Below, piece by piece: positions 1 through 7,916 of a stretch of DNA of 64,000 nucleotides; the stretch's first letter is position 1; each line of letters opens with the position of its first letter. The notes below the pieces were generated by a model, which ran no database searches, was not told where the DNA came from, and worked only from the letters and a program-made list of their open reading frames with translations. The stretch lies in assembly GCF_900129845.1 (NCBI RefSeq), contig NZ_FQXB01000002.1:1-64000 (forward strand), given 5' to 3'. This stretch comes from Cognatiyoonia sediminum (GTDB lineage Bacteria > Pseudomonadota > Alphaproteobacteria > Rhodobacterales > Rhodobacteraceae). Both the position numbers and the translations under genes were made by a program.

Positions 1-65
1 AAAGATTTGGATTGCAGACAGAAGCCCAGCATGCGACCTACAATCTAGAGTTGAGGGAATTTGTT

Positions 66-125
66 ATGCGATCTAGTAAAATATGCTCTTACATTATTTG
101 TAGTTTAGTGCTGATCTTTTTTTAA
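66..125 (+). CDS. candidate 19-residue hydrophobic small ORF
   Basis: An ATG with a GAGGG purine run a few bases upstream opens a 20-codon frame. It encodes a short peptide with a basic start (MRSSK) and a hydrophobic remainder ending in LVLIFF, like a bare signal peptide or a leader. Its TAA stop touches the AAGGA ribosome site of the next gene, so translation of the two could be coupled. It may equally be a chance frame in AT-rich DNA. No homology is recognised. Confidence 0.25.
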   Translation: MRSSKICSYIICSLVLIFF

Positions 126-134
126 GGAATGAAT

Positions 135-821
135 ATGCGGTTTCTTTTAGCCATATCGATAGCTTTTTTCTTATCAACAACGACTGGAAAATCTGAAACT
201 CCACTTACGGAAATGCGTATTTCCGATCTTATTTCAACCTGCGCTGAGATAATCGAACGTGATGGTGATGTGGCTATTTATGCCAGAGAACTATTCAGCA
301 GAAGCCGCTTTAATGTTGGCGTTCAAAACGAAGAGAATGGGAAACGATGCCTCGAAACAGCCTTTGGTGGTGCCTTCAAGTTTGAAGATGGTAGGTTTGT
401 GCCAGGTAAATACAACGATTTGGAAGCAGGCAGACAAGAAACCTTAAGGGGGCGGTTCTGTGAACTTAAAGACTTAATCGAAGAAACTGCGCAGACCATC
501 AAATTAGCTAAGGATGCTGAGCAAGATCGACGTGCTGAAACCTTAAATGCAACCATTGAAGCCTGTAACGAATGGTTCGTAACGGACGAAATAGGCGCAA
601 TTACAAATGATGTTTGCAATAGTATCTTTACTTCAGGGGGGCTTCCAAATTCTGAAATCGCCGGGCCTACTGCATCAGAATTATTGCTGGCGCAGTTGAT
701 CAACAGAAGCGCCATCATTGAACTCGAAACGCTGACAGAACCTGACCTTATTCCCTTAATGGCGATTGCAGAGTTTGATGCTAGTACTAAACTAGGCAAC
801 GATAACTTTGACTGTCAGTAG
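135..821 (+). CDS. exported protein of unknown function
   Basis: I do not recognise this 228-residue protein. It opens with a signal-peptide-like stretch (MRFLLAISIAFFLSTTTG) and then a mostly soluble, acidic, helical-looking body with scattered Cys residues that could form periplasmic disulfides. I prefer the ATG at 135 to the one at 129, because AAGGA at 124-128 is six bases from the former and abuts the latter. The gene stands in AT-rich DNA with base use unlike the block after 2.6 kb, next to probable gene remnants, which suggests accessory DNA. The 330 bases after it hold no intact gene. Confidence 0.6.
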   Translation: MRFLLAISIAFFLSTTTGKSETPLTEMRISDLISTCAEIIERDGDVAIYARELFSRSRFNVGVQNEENGKRCLETAFGGAFKFEDGRFVPGKYNDLEAGRQETLRGRFCELKDLIEETAQTIKLAKDAEQDRRAETLNATIEACNEWFVTDEIGAITNDVCNSIFTSGGLPNSEIAGPTASELLLAQLINRSAIIELETLTEPDLIPLMAIAEFDASTKLGNDNFDCQ

Positions 822-958
822 TGTTATTACCAAATCTACGCGCATCCATTATCCGCAGGTGCAAGGCTGTAAGCCATCAAGGTAAAGTAGTTCTAGCAAA
901 TATGCCCTTCTGAGGCTCTCAGAGCACTCGCTAAGAACAGCCCTGCAGGCCAAAACTC

Positions 959-1033
959 ATGGGTCAATGTTCAGTATTCGGAAAAACAATTGGCTTCTTT
1001 GAGAGTGATGAAAATGGACCCTGTCGGGAATAA
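959..1033 (+). pseudogene. probable zinc-ribbon remnant related to the next gene
   Basis: A 24-codon frame from ATG 959 to TAA 1033 resembles the N-terminus of the following gene. It reads CSVFGKTIGFFESDENGPC where the intact gene reads CAGCGKKIGFLEAGSNGFC, so spacing and the GK-IGF core are kept while one Cys of the first CxxC pair is lost. After the stop I see no further similarity. The simplest reading is a decayed duplicate of a zinc-ribbon gene. The rest of the gap 822-1151 shows nothing I can support. Confidence 0.4.
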
Positions 1034-1151
1034 GTTAAAGGGCAAGCTGACACTGCTGAAGCCAGATCAGAAAATACAAACACTAAACTTTATTAGAAAT
1101 TTTCGACGTTCTGACAGTTCTTCTGGATAGCGTTTTTTAGGATGGAAACAC

Positions 1152-1637
1152 ATGGCAAAATGCGCAGGATGCGGAAAAAAAATTGGCTTTCTGGAGGCAG
1201 GTTCAAACGGCTTCTGCTCTACCTGTGCTTACCTAGAAAGCCTAGAGCCAGAGGTCGTTGAACAAATCAATCTAAAGGCAGAGATTGAAGCAGACGTAGA
1301 CGCCATCCTGCTCACCACAGAAACAGTCCCCAACCTGAACATCACCAAGCGTATTGAGATCGTATCCGCCGAGTGTGCTTTCGGCATGAACGTCTTCAAA
1401 GACCTGTTTGCGGGGGTCAGAGACATTGTTGGTGGACGTTCTGAGGCAGTCCAAAAGACCATGCGGGATTCCCGGAAGGCAGCACTCTACGAACTCAAGC
1501 GTGAGGCCTATGAGGTTGGTGCTAATGCTGTGGTTGGGGTCGATTTGGACTACGTGGAGTTGTCGTCTGCAGGTTCTATGGTGATGCTTGTGGCTTCTGG
1601 AACGGCTGTTGTGATTGAGGTGCAAGCGAATGAATGA
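1152..1637 (+). CDS. zinc-ribbon plus YbjQ-like (UPF0145) heavy-metal-binding-domain protein
   Basis: This 161-residue protein has two parts. Residues 4-25 form a zinc ribbon with two CxxC pairs (C4/C7 and C22/C25). Residues from about 55 match the YbjQ/UPF0145 fold, with TTETVPN near the start, a glycine-rich middle and the typical GANAVVGVDLDY segment near residue 120. YbjQ proteins form small beta-rich oligomers of uncertain function, once proposed to bind metals, and ribbon-YbjQ fusions occur in accessory DNA. The downstream gene starts inside this one (8-base overlap), so the two are probably cotranslated. No membrane segment or signal is seen. Confidence 0.8.
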   Translation: MAKCAGCGKKIGFLEAGSNGFCSTCAYLESLEPEVVEQINLKAEIEADVDAILLTTETVPNLNITKRIEIVSAECAFGMNVFKDLFAGVRDIVGGRSEAVQKTMRDSRKAALYELKREAYEVGANAVVGVDLDYVELSSAGSMVMLVASGTAVVIEVQANE

Positions 1638-2247
1638 AGGTGTTGTATATGTCCTTATTAATGATGCCTTCGATGGTTTCGTGAAAATCGGCAAAACCAT
1701 TAACCTTGAACAACGTCTGAGACAGTTAGACAACACCAGCGTTCCTCTTCCATTTCGCTGTGTGTATGCTGTTAGCGTCCCAGATATGGATACGATTGAG
1801 CGCCTTGCACATGGCGCATTTGCTGACCATCGAACCCGCTCGAATAGGGAATTTTTTGAGGTTGATCCGTCACGAGTTATCGCTGCACTCCAGATGACTG
1901 GTGGGGTGGAGGTTACGCCCAAAGACGACATTGCCGCTGATGAGGAAGGTCTCGCGTCATTAAAAAAGCAAAAGAGACAACGAGCCTTTACTCTTTATCA
2001 AGCTGGACTGAAAGATGGTGATGAACTCTCATATTTGAAGGATGAGAGCATTAAGGCAGTAGTAATTGGATCAAAGAAAGTAATTTTTGAGGGACAGGAA
2101 GAGAGCCTCAGTAGCAGTGCGCTCAAGTTGCTTCATCGGGATGGTTATAACTGGCAGCAAGCTAATGGTTGGTCATATTGGACCTACGAAGATGAGACCA
2201 TGGCCGAACGTCTAAAACGAATTCTAGAAACAGATGACGAAGGCTAG
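1630..2247 (+). CDS. T5orf172/MUG113-type GIY-YIG family protein
   Basis: A 205-residue protein whose first 90 residues look like the T5orf172/MUG113 branch of the GIY-YIG superfamily: VYVLIN, then VKIGKT, NLEQRLRQL, a VPLPF turn, an E-x3-H pair (ERLAHGAF) and REFF. This branch is common in phage and island genes and is thought to be nuclease-like, although activity is rarely shown. The C-terminal 100 residues are unassigned. The ATG at 1630 is chosen over the upstream TTG because it has GAGG at 1617-1620 and overlaps the previous stop. The frame stays open for 64 codons after its TAG, into a possible ankyrin remnant. Confidence 0.75.
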   Translation: MNEGVVYVLINDAFDGFVKIGKTINLEQRLRQLDNTSVPLPFRCVYAVSVPDMDTIERLAHGAFADHRTRSNREFFEVDPSRVIAALQMTGGVEVTPKDDIAADEEGLASLKKQKRQRAFTLYQAGLKDGDELSYLKDESIKAVVIGSKKVIFEGQEESLSSSALKLLHRDGYNWQQANGWSYWTYEDETMAERLKRILETDDEG

Positions 2248-2439
2248 ACTAACAGCGGACTGCAACAACTAAGTCAATCAGTCCTGCGTAATCGCTCGGC
2301 TAACGAGTATGCGGGGTACATTCCGAAACATAGTTGTATCCTAACGAATGGCGCTGATGGAACCATCGTAAACAACGATAGACAAACTGCATTGGATTTC
2401 ACCGAAAGAAATGAAGCAATGCTGGATACAGACGCTTAA
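2248..2439 (+). pseudogene. possible ankyrin-repeat gene fragment
   Basis: Directly after the previous stop, in the same frame, 63 sense codons run to a TAA at 2437-2439. The last third resembles the end of an ankyrin repeat: ILTNGADGTIVNNDRQTALD, close to the usual LL-x2-GAD-x5-N-x-G-x-TALD pattern, then FTERNEAML. There is no good start codon or ribosome site of its own. I read it as a leftover 3' end of an ankyrin-repeat gene. The rest of the gap to 2590 holds only a short direct repeat. Confidence 0.35.
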
Positions 2440-2503
2440 TGAGTATTGAACGACACAAGATTCGAGTGAAATCTTGGTAAGATCGAGCAGCGTTCTGACG
2501 CTC

Positions 2504-2527
2504 AACGTGGGTGGTAAACGTGGGTGG
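2504..2527. repeat. 11-bp direct repeat with 13-bp period
   Basis: AACGTGGGTGG occurs at 2504-2514 and again at 2517-2527, separated by TA. It lies about 65 bases from the 3' end of tRNA-Ser. Function unknown; it could be a slippage product. Confidence 0.6.
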
Positions 2528-2590
2528 CTAAATAATGCACGCACCGCCCAAGCATCTGATATAATATCAAAAAATCAAGTATAGGTTGAA

Positions 2591-2680
2591 TGGCGGAGAC
2601 GAAGGGATTCGAACCCTCGAGACGATTCCTCGCCTACTCCCTTAGCAGGGGAGCGCCTTCGACCACTCGGCCACGTCTCC
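2591..2680 (-). tRNA. tRNA-Ser(GCU)
   Basis: The reverse complement folds as a class II tRNA of 90 nucleotides. The acceptor stem is GGAGACG paired with CGTCTCC, followed by an encoded CCA. The D-arm region is GAGTGG, the anticodon stem CTCCC/GGGAG holds loop CTGCTAA (anticodon GCT, reading AGC/AGU), there is a long variable arm, and the T arm carries GGTTCGAATCC. The 3' end faces the AT-rich accessory DNA at 1-2590, the side on which tRNA-targeting integrases insert. No duplicate of the tRNA 3' end was seen in the window. Confidence 0.97.
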
Positions 2681-2893
2681 GCTGACCCGTGTAGCGATAG
2701 GTGCATGGTAGGACAAGAGGCAAAACGTGACCACGAGAGGCGAACGGTCCGAAACAACCTCACTCGCGACATCAAGCGGACTTTCGAATATTTTCAAGGG
2801 GATTCATTTTTTGCTCTGTCACGGCTAAAATACCCAAAACGACAAACAAATTGAGCAGCCTCGAAGACCGGCGAACGAACGGTACCATTACAA

Positions 2894-4624
2894 ATGGCGA
2901 CAATGAACACAGGATTGGGAGGCCCAGCAGGCTATGGCGAAAACGTCTTTTCGTCGTCGACGCTGACGGCTGGGAATCTCGACGACGGTAGTATTCTTGT
3001 CGATGTCACGTCTGTCTTTGGACCATCGGGTATTTCATTCTTCGGCACGAGCTATACCGGGATTTACATCAATACCAATGGGTTGATCACATTTGACGGG
3101 CCGGAGACTGCCTTTACACCAGTGGGCATCGATGGTTTCACCTCTCCTGCCATTGCGCCCTTTTGGTCAGACGTGAACATCAATGATGGCGGTGAGATTT
3201 ACTGGGACTTAGACCCAACCGCTGGCACTTTTACGATCACTTGGTTGGATGTCGCGCCGTACACCGGGACGGGAACAAATTCATTCCAGGTTGTTCTCAC
3301 GGATACTGGCGGAGGCGATTTCTCGGTCGAGTTCATCTATGAAGACATCCAATGGACCAACGGTTTCACCGGCGACGCCACGGTTGGATACACAGACGGC
3401 GGAACCAACGACACTGTTCTGCCGGGTTCGGGCGATCCTGCGGCGCTCATAAACTACCCGACGACCGACTTCGGAAACGGTGATCCGAACGGGACGTGGG
3501 AATCCGACGTTATCGGCGGCACCATCGTTGTGTCTGACGGAACGGTCAGCGGTACCGCCGGCGATGACATCATCGACGCATCCTACGATGGCGATCCAGA
3601 GAACGACTTCGTGGATGGCGGCGACGGGACGGGGCCAAATCGCAACGAAGACATCATTGATGCAGGTGCCGGGAATGACACGGTCTTTGCCGGCGATGAG
3701 AACGATACTGTTTTTGGCCGCGGTGGCGATGATACGATTTTCGGTGGCACTGGTGCTGATAATATTCGCGGGAATGCTGGCAACGATGTGATCCATGTCG
3801 CGGAAGGCGACATTGCCCGAGGAGGGCGCGGCGACGATACATTTTTGGTGACGGACCTTGGTGAATCTGGCGCATCGACCATCACTGTAATCGGCGGCGA
3901 GACAGGGGAAAGCGCTGGCGATACCCTCGATTTCCAAGGCCTAACGCCCTTTGGCGGCATTACGTTTACAAACACAGACGATGCGGCAGGTGGATTGAGC
4001 GGTTTTGCGACGCTCACAGATGGGACAGTTCTAACCTTTTCGCAGATTGAAAACATCATCATCTGCTTCACGGCTGGAACGTCTATTTCAACTCCGAATG
4101 GGCCGAGGCCAATTGAAACCTTACGGCCCGGAGATCTTGTTTTGACGCTGGATAATGGGCCGCAGCCTTTGCGGTGGATCGGGATGAGGACGGTTCCGGC
4201 TGAAGGCAAACTGGCGCCGGTTCGGTTTGAGGCTGGAGCCATTGGGAATACGAAAGACCTGCTCGTTTCACCGCAACACCGCATGCTCTATCAAGGCAGC
4301 CGGTCGGAATTGCTGTTCAGCCATAGCGAGGTTTTAATCCCAGCCAAACATCTGATCAATGGAGAGACGATCACGCAAGAGGTCGGAAAATCAGTCGCTT
4401 ACGTTCACATCATGTTTGACGAACACCAAGTTGTCTTCGCCGAAGATGCGCCATCAGAGAGCTTCTTTCCCGGCGAAACAGGGCTTGATGCTGTGGGGTC
4501 GACAGAGCGGGAAGAACTATTTCACATCTTCCCGGACCTGCGCAGCCTGCCTGCCACATACGGCCCCCTCGCCCGCCCGTCTTTGCGGGGATTTGAGGCG
4601 GAGTTATTGGGGGTCGGCGGGTAG
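2894..4624 (+). CDS. nidogen-like / RTX repeat / Hint-domain secreted protein
   Basis: A 576-residue modular protein without a Sec signal. Residues about 55-195 look like an extracellular nidogen-like domain (YINTNGLITF, SPAIAPFWSDV, FQVVLTD). Residues about 218-315 carry glycine/aspartate RTX calcium-binding nonapeptides (GAGNDTVFAG, GRGGDDTIFGG, GNAGNDVI). A Hint_2-type domain begins at Cys391 (CFTAGTSIST), with RPIETLRPGDLVLT and a conserved SPQHR histidine. Such proteins are typically exported by type I secretion in roseobacters, and Hint domains of this kind cleave their own N-terminal junction. A second ATG four codons in could be the start. No type I transporter gene is adjacent. Convergent with the araC-type gene. 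Confidence 0.85.
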   Translation: MATMNTGLGGPAGYGENVFSSSTLTAGNLDDGSILVDVTSVFGPSGISFFGTSYTGIYINTNGLITFDGPETAFTPVGIDGFTSPAIAPFWSDVNINDGGEIYWDLDPTAGTFTITWLDVAPYTGTGTNSFQVVLTDTGGGDFSVEFIYEDIQWTNGFTGDATVGYTDGGTNDTVLPGSGDPAALINYPTTDFGNGDPNGTWESDVIGGTIVVSDGTVSGTAGDDIIDASYDGDPENDFVDGGDGTGPNRNEDIIDAGAGNDTVFAGDENDTVFGRGGDDTIFGGTGADNIRGNAGNDVIHVAEGDIARGGRGDDTFLVTDLGESGASTITVIGGETGESAGDTLDFQGLTPFGGITFTNTDDAAGGLSGFATLTDGTVLTFSQIENIIICFTAGTSISTPNGPRPIETLRPGDLVLTLDNGPQPLRWIGMRTVPAEGKLAPVRFEAGAIGNTKDLLVSPQHRMLYQGSRSELLFSHSEVLIPAKHLINGETITQEVGKSVAYVHIMFDEHQVVFAEDAPSESFFPGETGLDAVGSTEREELFHIFPDLRSLPATYGPLARPSLRGFEAELLGVGG

Positions 4625-4675
4625 CCTCAAATCACCCAAAACCCTCTAAAATCATGTACACCAGCTATACACAAG

Positions 4676-4697
4676 GCGTACATACAGCGTACATACA
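4676..4697. repeat. tandem 11-bp repeat between convergent genes
   Basis: GCGTACATACA is present twice with no spacer (4676-4686 and 4687-4697), in the gap between the stops of the RTX/Hint gene and the AraC-type gene. A looser GTACACC/TATACAC pair lies just upstream. No clear terminator hairpin is seen here. Confidence 0.6.
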
Positions 4698-4746
4698 ACA
4701 GACACCTCACCGCTTGGATCCATATTCCAGATAGATGCGGCTCAAA

Positions 4747-5619
4747 TCAATTTGCAAGGCTCCATTGCCGAGGGGATTGGCCGTACATCCGCTTAAAGTC
4801 CCGACTAAACTGAGAGGCACTTACGTACCCTACATCCGTGGCTGCCTGGTTGACAGGGTACCCTTCGGCGATCCGCATGGCGGCCGAATTCAATCGCATA
4901 GATTTGACGAATTGTATGGGCGACATCGTGGTCGCATCCTTAAATTTGCGATGAAACACCGCGCGGCTCATATGCGCACGTCCGGCCAAATCATCGATCG
5001 ATAAAGGCCGGTCCAAATTCGAGGATACATGCGCGATCGAACGTGCGATCGCATTGCCGACGCCAAAAGAGTCACGCACGAATTGACCGGCATCACCTTT
5101 AAGGATCGCATAGTACAACTCTCGCACACGAACATCTGCGAGAACCGCTGCATCCATTTCATTGCTCAAGAGCGAAAGAAGTCGCAACAAAGCATCTGAA
5201 AACCGTTCGTCCCATCGAGAGAGTCCAATGGCTCGATAGGATGGACCACCATCCGTTCTTATTCCTGGGTTACCGGCGTTCTCCATCTCAAGCGAGAGCT
5301 CATTCATAATGCGCGCGTTGAGCGAGATGAAGACACCGTACAAGGGCGCCTCTAGGGATGCCTTTGGTGTCCCTGCCTTCAGCGGCAACGACGTTGGGCA
5401 GCAAAGATATTGGGACTTGTCATAGACAAATCGCTTACCATCCAAAACGGCTTCCTTTGATCCACTGACGATCGCTATCACGCTGGGATCATAGACAGCT
5501 GGTACGCACGGCAAAGCCTCCGTCGCGCGAAAAAGCTGCACACCCGGCAGGCCCGTTTCGGTCAGGCCGTCCTGATGAATGAAGGGCTCGATATGATTTC
5601 TGATTTGGTCTTGTAACAT
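4747..5619 (-). CDS. AraC-family transcriptional regulator
   Basis: A 290-residue regulator. The N-terminal 180 residues match the AraC_N type (FRATEALPCVPAVYDPS, then a small beta domain), and the C-terminal 100 carry two helix-turn-helix motifs (IDDLAGRAHMSRAVFHRKFK and AATDVGYVSASQFSRDFKR). It is transcribed away from the SDR oxidoreductase at 5788, an arrangement in which the regulator commonly controls the neighbouring reductase. Effector unknown. Start at ATG 5619; the preceding GAG is a weak ribosome site. Confidence 0.88.
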   Translation of the reverse strand: MLQDQIRNHIEPFIHQDGLTETGLPGVQLFRATEALPCVPAVYDPSVIAIVSGSKEAVLDGKRFVYDKSQYLCCPTSLPLKAGTPKASLEAPLYGVFISLNARIMNELSLEMENAGNPGIRTDGGPSYRAIGLSRWDERFSDALLRLLSLLSNEMDAAVLADVRVRELYYAILKGDAGQFVRDSFGVGNAIARSIAHVSSNLDRPLSIDDLAGRAHMSRAVFHRKFKDATTMSPIQFVKSMRLNSAAMRIAEGYPVNQAATDVGYVSASQFSRDFKRMYGQSPRQWSLAN

Positions 5620-5666
5620 AGCTCAAACTTGCCCAAGAGCATCAAGAATTTCAAGGTCAACGATAT

Positions 5667-5685
5667 AATCAGGCAAGCAATCAGG
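5667..5685. promoter_or_regulatory. candidate AraC-type direct-repeat operator
   Basis: AATCAGG occurs at 5667-5673 and 5679-5685, a 12-bp period, in the divergent gap between the AraC-type gene and the SDR gene. Direct half-sites about one helical turn apart are usual for AraC-family proteins. This is an inference from position and spacing only. Confidence 0.3.
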
Positions 5686-5787
5686 ACAATTTGATCTATT
5701 TTGTTCCTTCGTAGAGATTAAAATACAAATCGACGAAATCACGAAGCTCGCGCAAACCTCTTGTTAGCGCGATCATGGAGAGAGACG

Positions 5788-6735
5788 ATGACAGACACGA
5801 CCTTTGGCCCAAACGGTTGGACACCCGAACGTTTAAACGACCAATCAGGAAAGACATACCTGATCACAGGGGCAAATGCTGGTGCAGGCTTTCAGGCCGC
5901 ACGCATCCTCCTCGGGAAGGGCGCGAAGGTCGTTATGTTGAACCGAAGCCATGAGAAATCCGAGGCGGCTGTGGCAGAGCTAAAAACCGAATTCGGGCAA
6001 GACACAGATGTCAGTTTTGTCCGAATGGACCTATCCGACCTTTCAAGTGTTCGGAACGCTGCCGAGATCGTGCTTGAAACTGTTCCTGAGATTGATGCCC
6101 TGATCTGCAACGCTGCTATTGCCCAGGTCCCGACTCAAAAGCTGACCGTTGATGGCTTTGAAAGCCAGTTGGGTACGAACCACTATGGCCATTTCCTTTT
6201 ATGCGGGATGCTCTTTGATCGACTTGAGGCGAGCGGCGGCCGGATCGTGGTCGCGGCAAGCCTTGGCTACAACATGGGCATCAAGACTATCCAATTCGAC
6301 GATATGAATTGGGACAAGAATTACAGCGCTAATCCAGTCTACAGCCAAAGTAAGTTGGCCCAGATGATGTTTGCCTATGAACTACAGGACCGACTGAAAT
6401 CGACGGAGCGCAAGGTTGAAGTTTACGTGTGCCACCCGGGATCGTCGGCTACGTCACTCATCTCAACAAGCGGTGGGATGATCACACGTATCTTGTTCCA
6501 ACTGATGTCCCTTTCTCCTATGGTCCAATCCGCCGAAAAGGGCGCCTTTCCTGAAGTGATGTGTGCAACAGAAGAGGGCTTGGAACAGCGCGCGATTTAC
6601 GGGCCAACAGGCCGGATGGAGTTCGTGGGCCCTGTCGGCAAAGGTACGCTGAATGCCCATGCATACGACAAAGCTGTAATGACCCGCTTGTGGGATGTGT
6701 CTGAAAAGGCAACTGGCTTCAGTTGGAAGATCTAG
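5788..6735 (+). CDS. short-chain dehydrogenase/reductase
   Basis: A 315-residue SDR oxidoreductase of the retinol dehydrogenase / protochlorophyllide reductase-like branch. It shows the nucleotide-binding TGANAGAG motif, VVMLNRS ending in Arg-Ser (favouring NADPH), an LICNAAIA segment in place of the usual NNAG, and the catalytic YSQSK. Substrate cannot be read from sequence. The ATG at 5788 is preceded by GGAGAGA; the in-frame TTG at 5761 has no such site. It is divergent from the AraC-family gene, which probably regulates it. Confidence 0.88.
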   Translation: MTDTTFGPNGWTPERLNDQSGKTYLITGANAGAGFQAARILLGKGAKVVMLNRSHEKSEAAVAELKTEFGQDTDVSFVRMDLSDLSSVRNAAEIVLETVPEIDALICNAAIAQVPTQKLTVDGFESQLGTNHYGHFLLCGMLFDRLEASGGRIVVAASLGYNMGIKTIQFDDMNWDKNYSANPVYSQSKLAQMMFAYELQDRLKSTERKVEVYVCHPGSSATSLISTSGGMITRILFQLMSLSPMVQSAEKGAFPEVMCATEEGLEQRAIYGPTGRMEFVGPVGKGTLNAHAYDKAVMTRLWDVSEKATGFSWKI

Positions 6736-6760
6736 AAGTTCCGTTCGAGGTCTGACGCCG

Positions 6761-7858
6761 CTAGGTGTTATGCAAGAAATGCATCACATCGCCGTCTTTC
6801 ACGAGATACGCCTTGCCCTCGGCCCGCATCTTGCCCGCTTCCTTGGCGCCCTGCTCGCCCCCGCACGCAACATAGTCATCAAACGCAATCGTCTCGGCAC
6901 GGATGAACCCGCGTTCGAAATCGCCGTGGATGACCCCGGCGGCTTGAGGGGCAAAAGTACCTTCTTTGATCGTCCATGCGCGGGATTCGGTGGGGCCGCA
7001 TGTGAAGTAGGTTTGAAGGTTCAACAGGTCGTATCCGGCGCGGATCAAGCGGTCCAAGCCCGCTTCTTCTAGGCCCATCTCGCCCAAGAACATCTCTGCC
7101 TCGTCGTCTTCAAGCTGGCTGATTTCTTCCTCAATGCGGGCGGAGATCACGACGTGGCTGTTGCCTTCTGCTGCGGCCATTTCGGCCACGCGGGCGGATT
7201 GGCTGTTGCCGGTGCCTGCTGAATCCTCTTCGACGTTGCAAACATAAAGAACCGGTTTCGTGGTCAACAGCTGAAGCATATTCCATGCCTTCTGATCCTC
7301 GGCGTCGACCTCAACCGTGCGGGCGGGTTGGCCGTTTTCCAAGGCCTCTTGCGCGCGTTCCATTAGCTTCTGCTGCAGCACGGCTTCTTTGTCGCCGCCA
7401 CGTACTTTACGGACGATGTTTTGCAGGCGCTTTTCGATGCTCTCAAGATCGGCAAGCATCAGTTCCGTTTCGATCACCTGCGCGTCGGCAACTGGATCAA
7501 CGCGGCCCTCGACGTGCGTGATGTCATCGTCTTCAAAGCAGCGCAGGACGTGGGCGATGGCGTCGACCTCGCGGATGTTGGCAAGGAACTGGTTGCCGAG
7601 GCCTTCACCTTGGCTCGCGCCTTTCACGAGGCCTGCGATGTCAACGAAGGTCATTCGCGCGGGGATCTTGTTTTTGGAGTTCGCCACCTCGGCCAATTTG
7701 TCGAGGCGAGCGTCGGGAACGGAGACCTCACCCACGTTGGGTTCGATGGTGCAGAACGGGAAATTCGCAGCCTGAGCGGCAGCGGTTTTGGTCAACGCGT
7801 TGAACAGGGTCGATTTGCCGACGTTTGGCAGACCGACGATACCCATTTTGAAACCCAT
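6761..7858 (-). CDS. ychF: ribosome-associated ATPase YchF (OBG family)
   Basis: 365 residues, the usual length for YchF. P-loop GLPNVGKST at residues 9-17, switch motif DIAGLVKGASQGEG, and a C-terminal TGS domain with FTCGPTESRAW. In place of the GTPase NKxD motif there is CNVEED, the change that makes YchF prefer ATP. YchF binds the ribosome and affects stress responses. It is convergent with the SDR gene and lies close to the MtfA-like gene on the same strand, which may be cotranscribed with it. Confidence 0.97.
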   Translation of the reverse strand: MGFKMGIVGLPNVGKSTLFNALTKTAAAQAANFPFCTIEPNVGEVSVPDARLDKLAEVANSKNKIPARMTFVDIAGLVKGASQGEGLGNQFLANIREVDAIAHVLRCFEDDDITHVEGRVDPVADAQVIETELMLADLESIEKRLQNIVRKVRGGDKEAVLQQKLMERAQEALENGQPARTVEVDAEDQKAWNMLQLLTTKPVLYVCNVEEDSAGTGNSQSARVAEMAAAEGNSHVVISARIEEEISQLEDDEAEMFLGEMGLEEAGLDRLIRAGYDLLNLQTYFTCGPTESRAWTIKEGTFAPQAAGVIHGDFERGFIRAETIAFDDYVACGGEQGAKEAGKMRAEGKAYLVKDGDVMHFLHNT

Positions 7859-7916
7859 GATGGCTCTCCTTTAATCACTCGCTGCAGATAGTTCGGGCGG
7901 GCCGGTATCGCAAGCG

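Noticed and set aside
2591-2680. Attachment-site duplicate of the tRNA-Ser 3' end
   Set aside because: I searched the adjacent segment by eye and found no second copy.
2575-2775. Minus-strand frame overlapping tRNA-Ser
   Set aside because: It is translated from the tRNA gene itself.
3281-4284. Two minus-strand frames opposite the RTX region
   Set aside because: Shadows created by the repeated RTX codons; the plus-strand frame carries the domains.
4676-4697. Plasmid-like iterons
   Set aside because: Only two copies, and no replication gene nearby.
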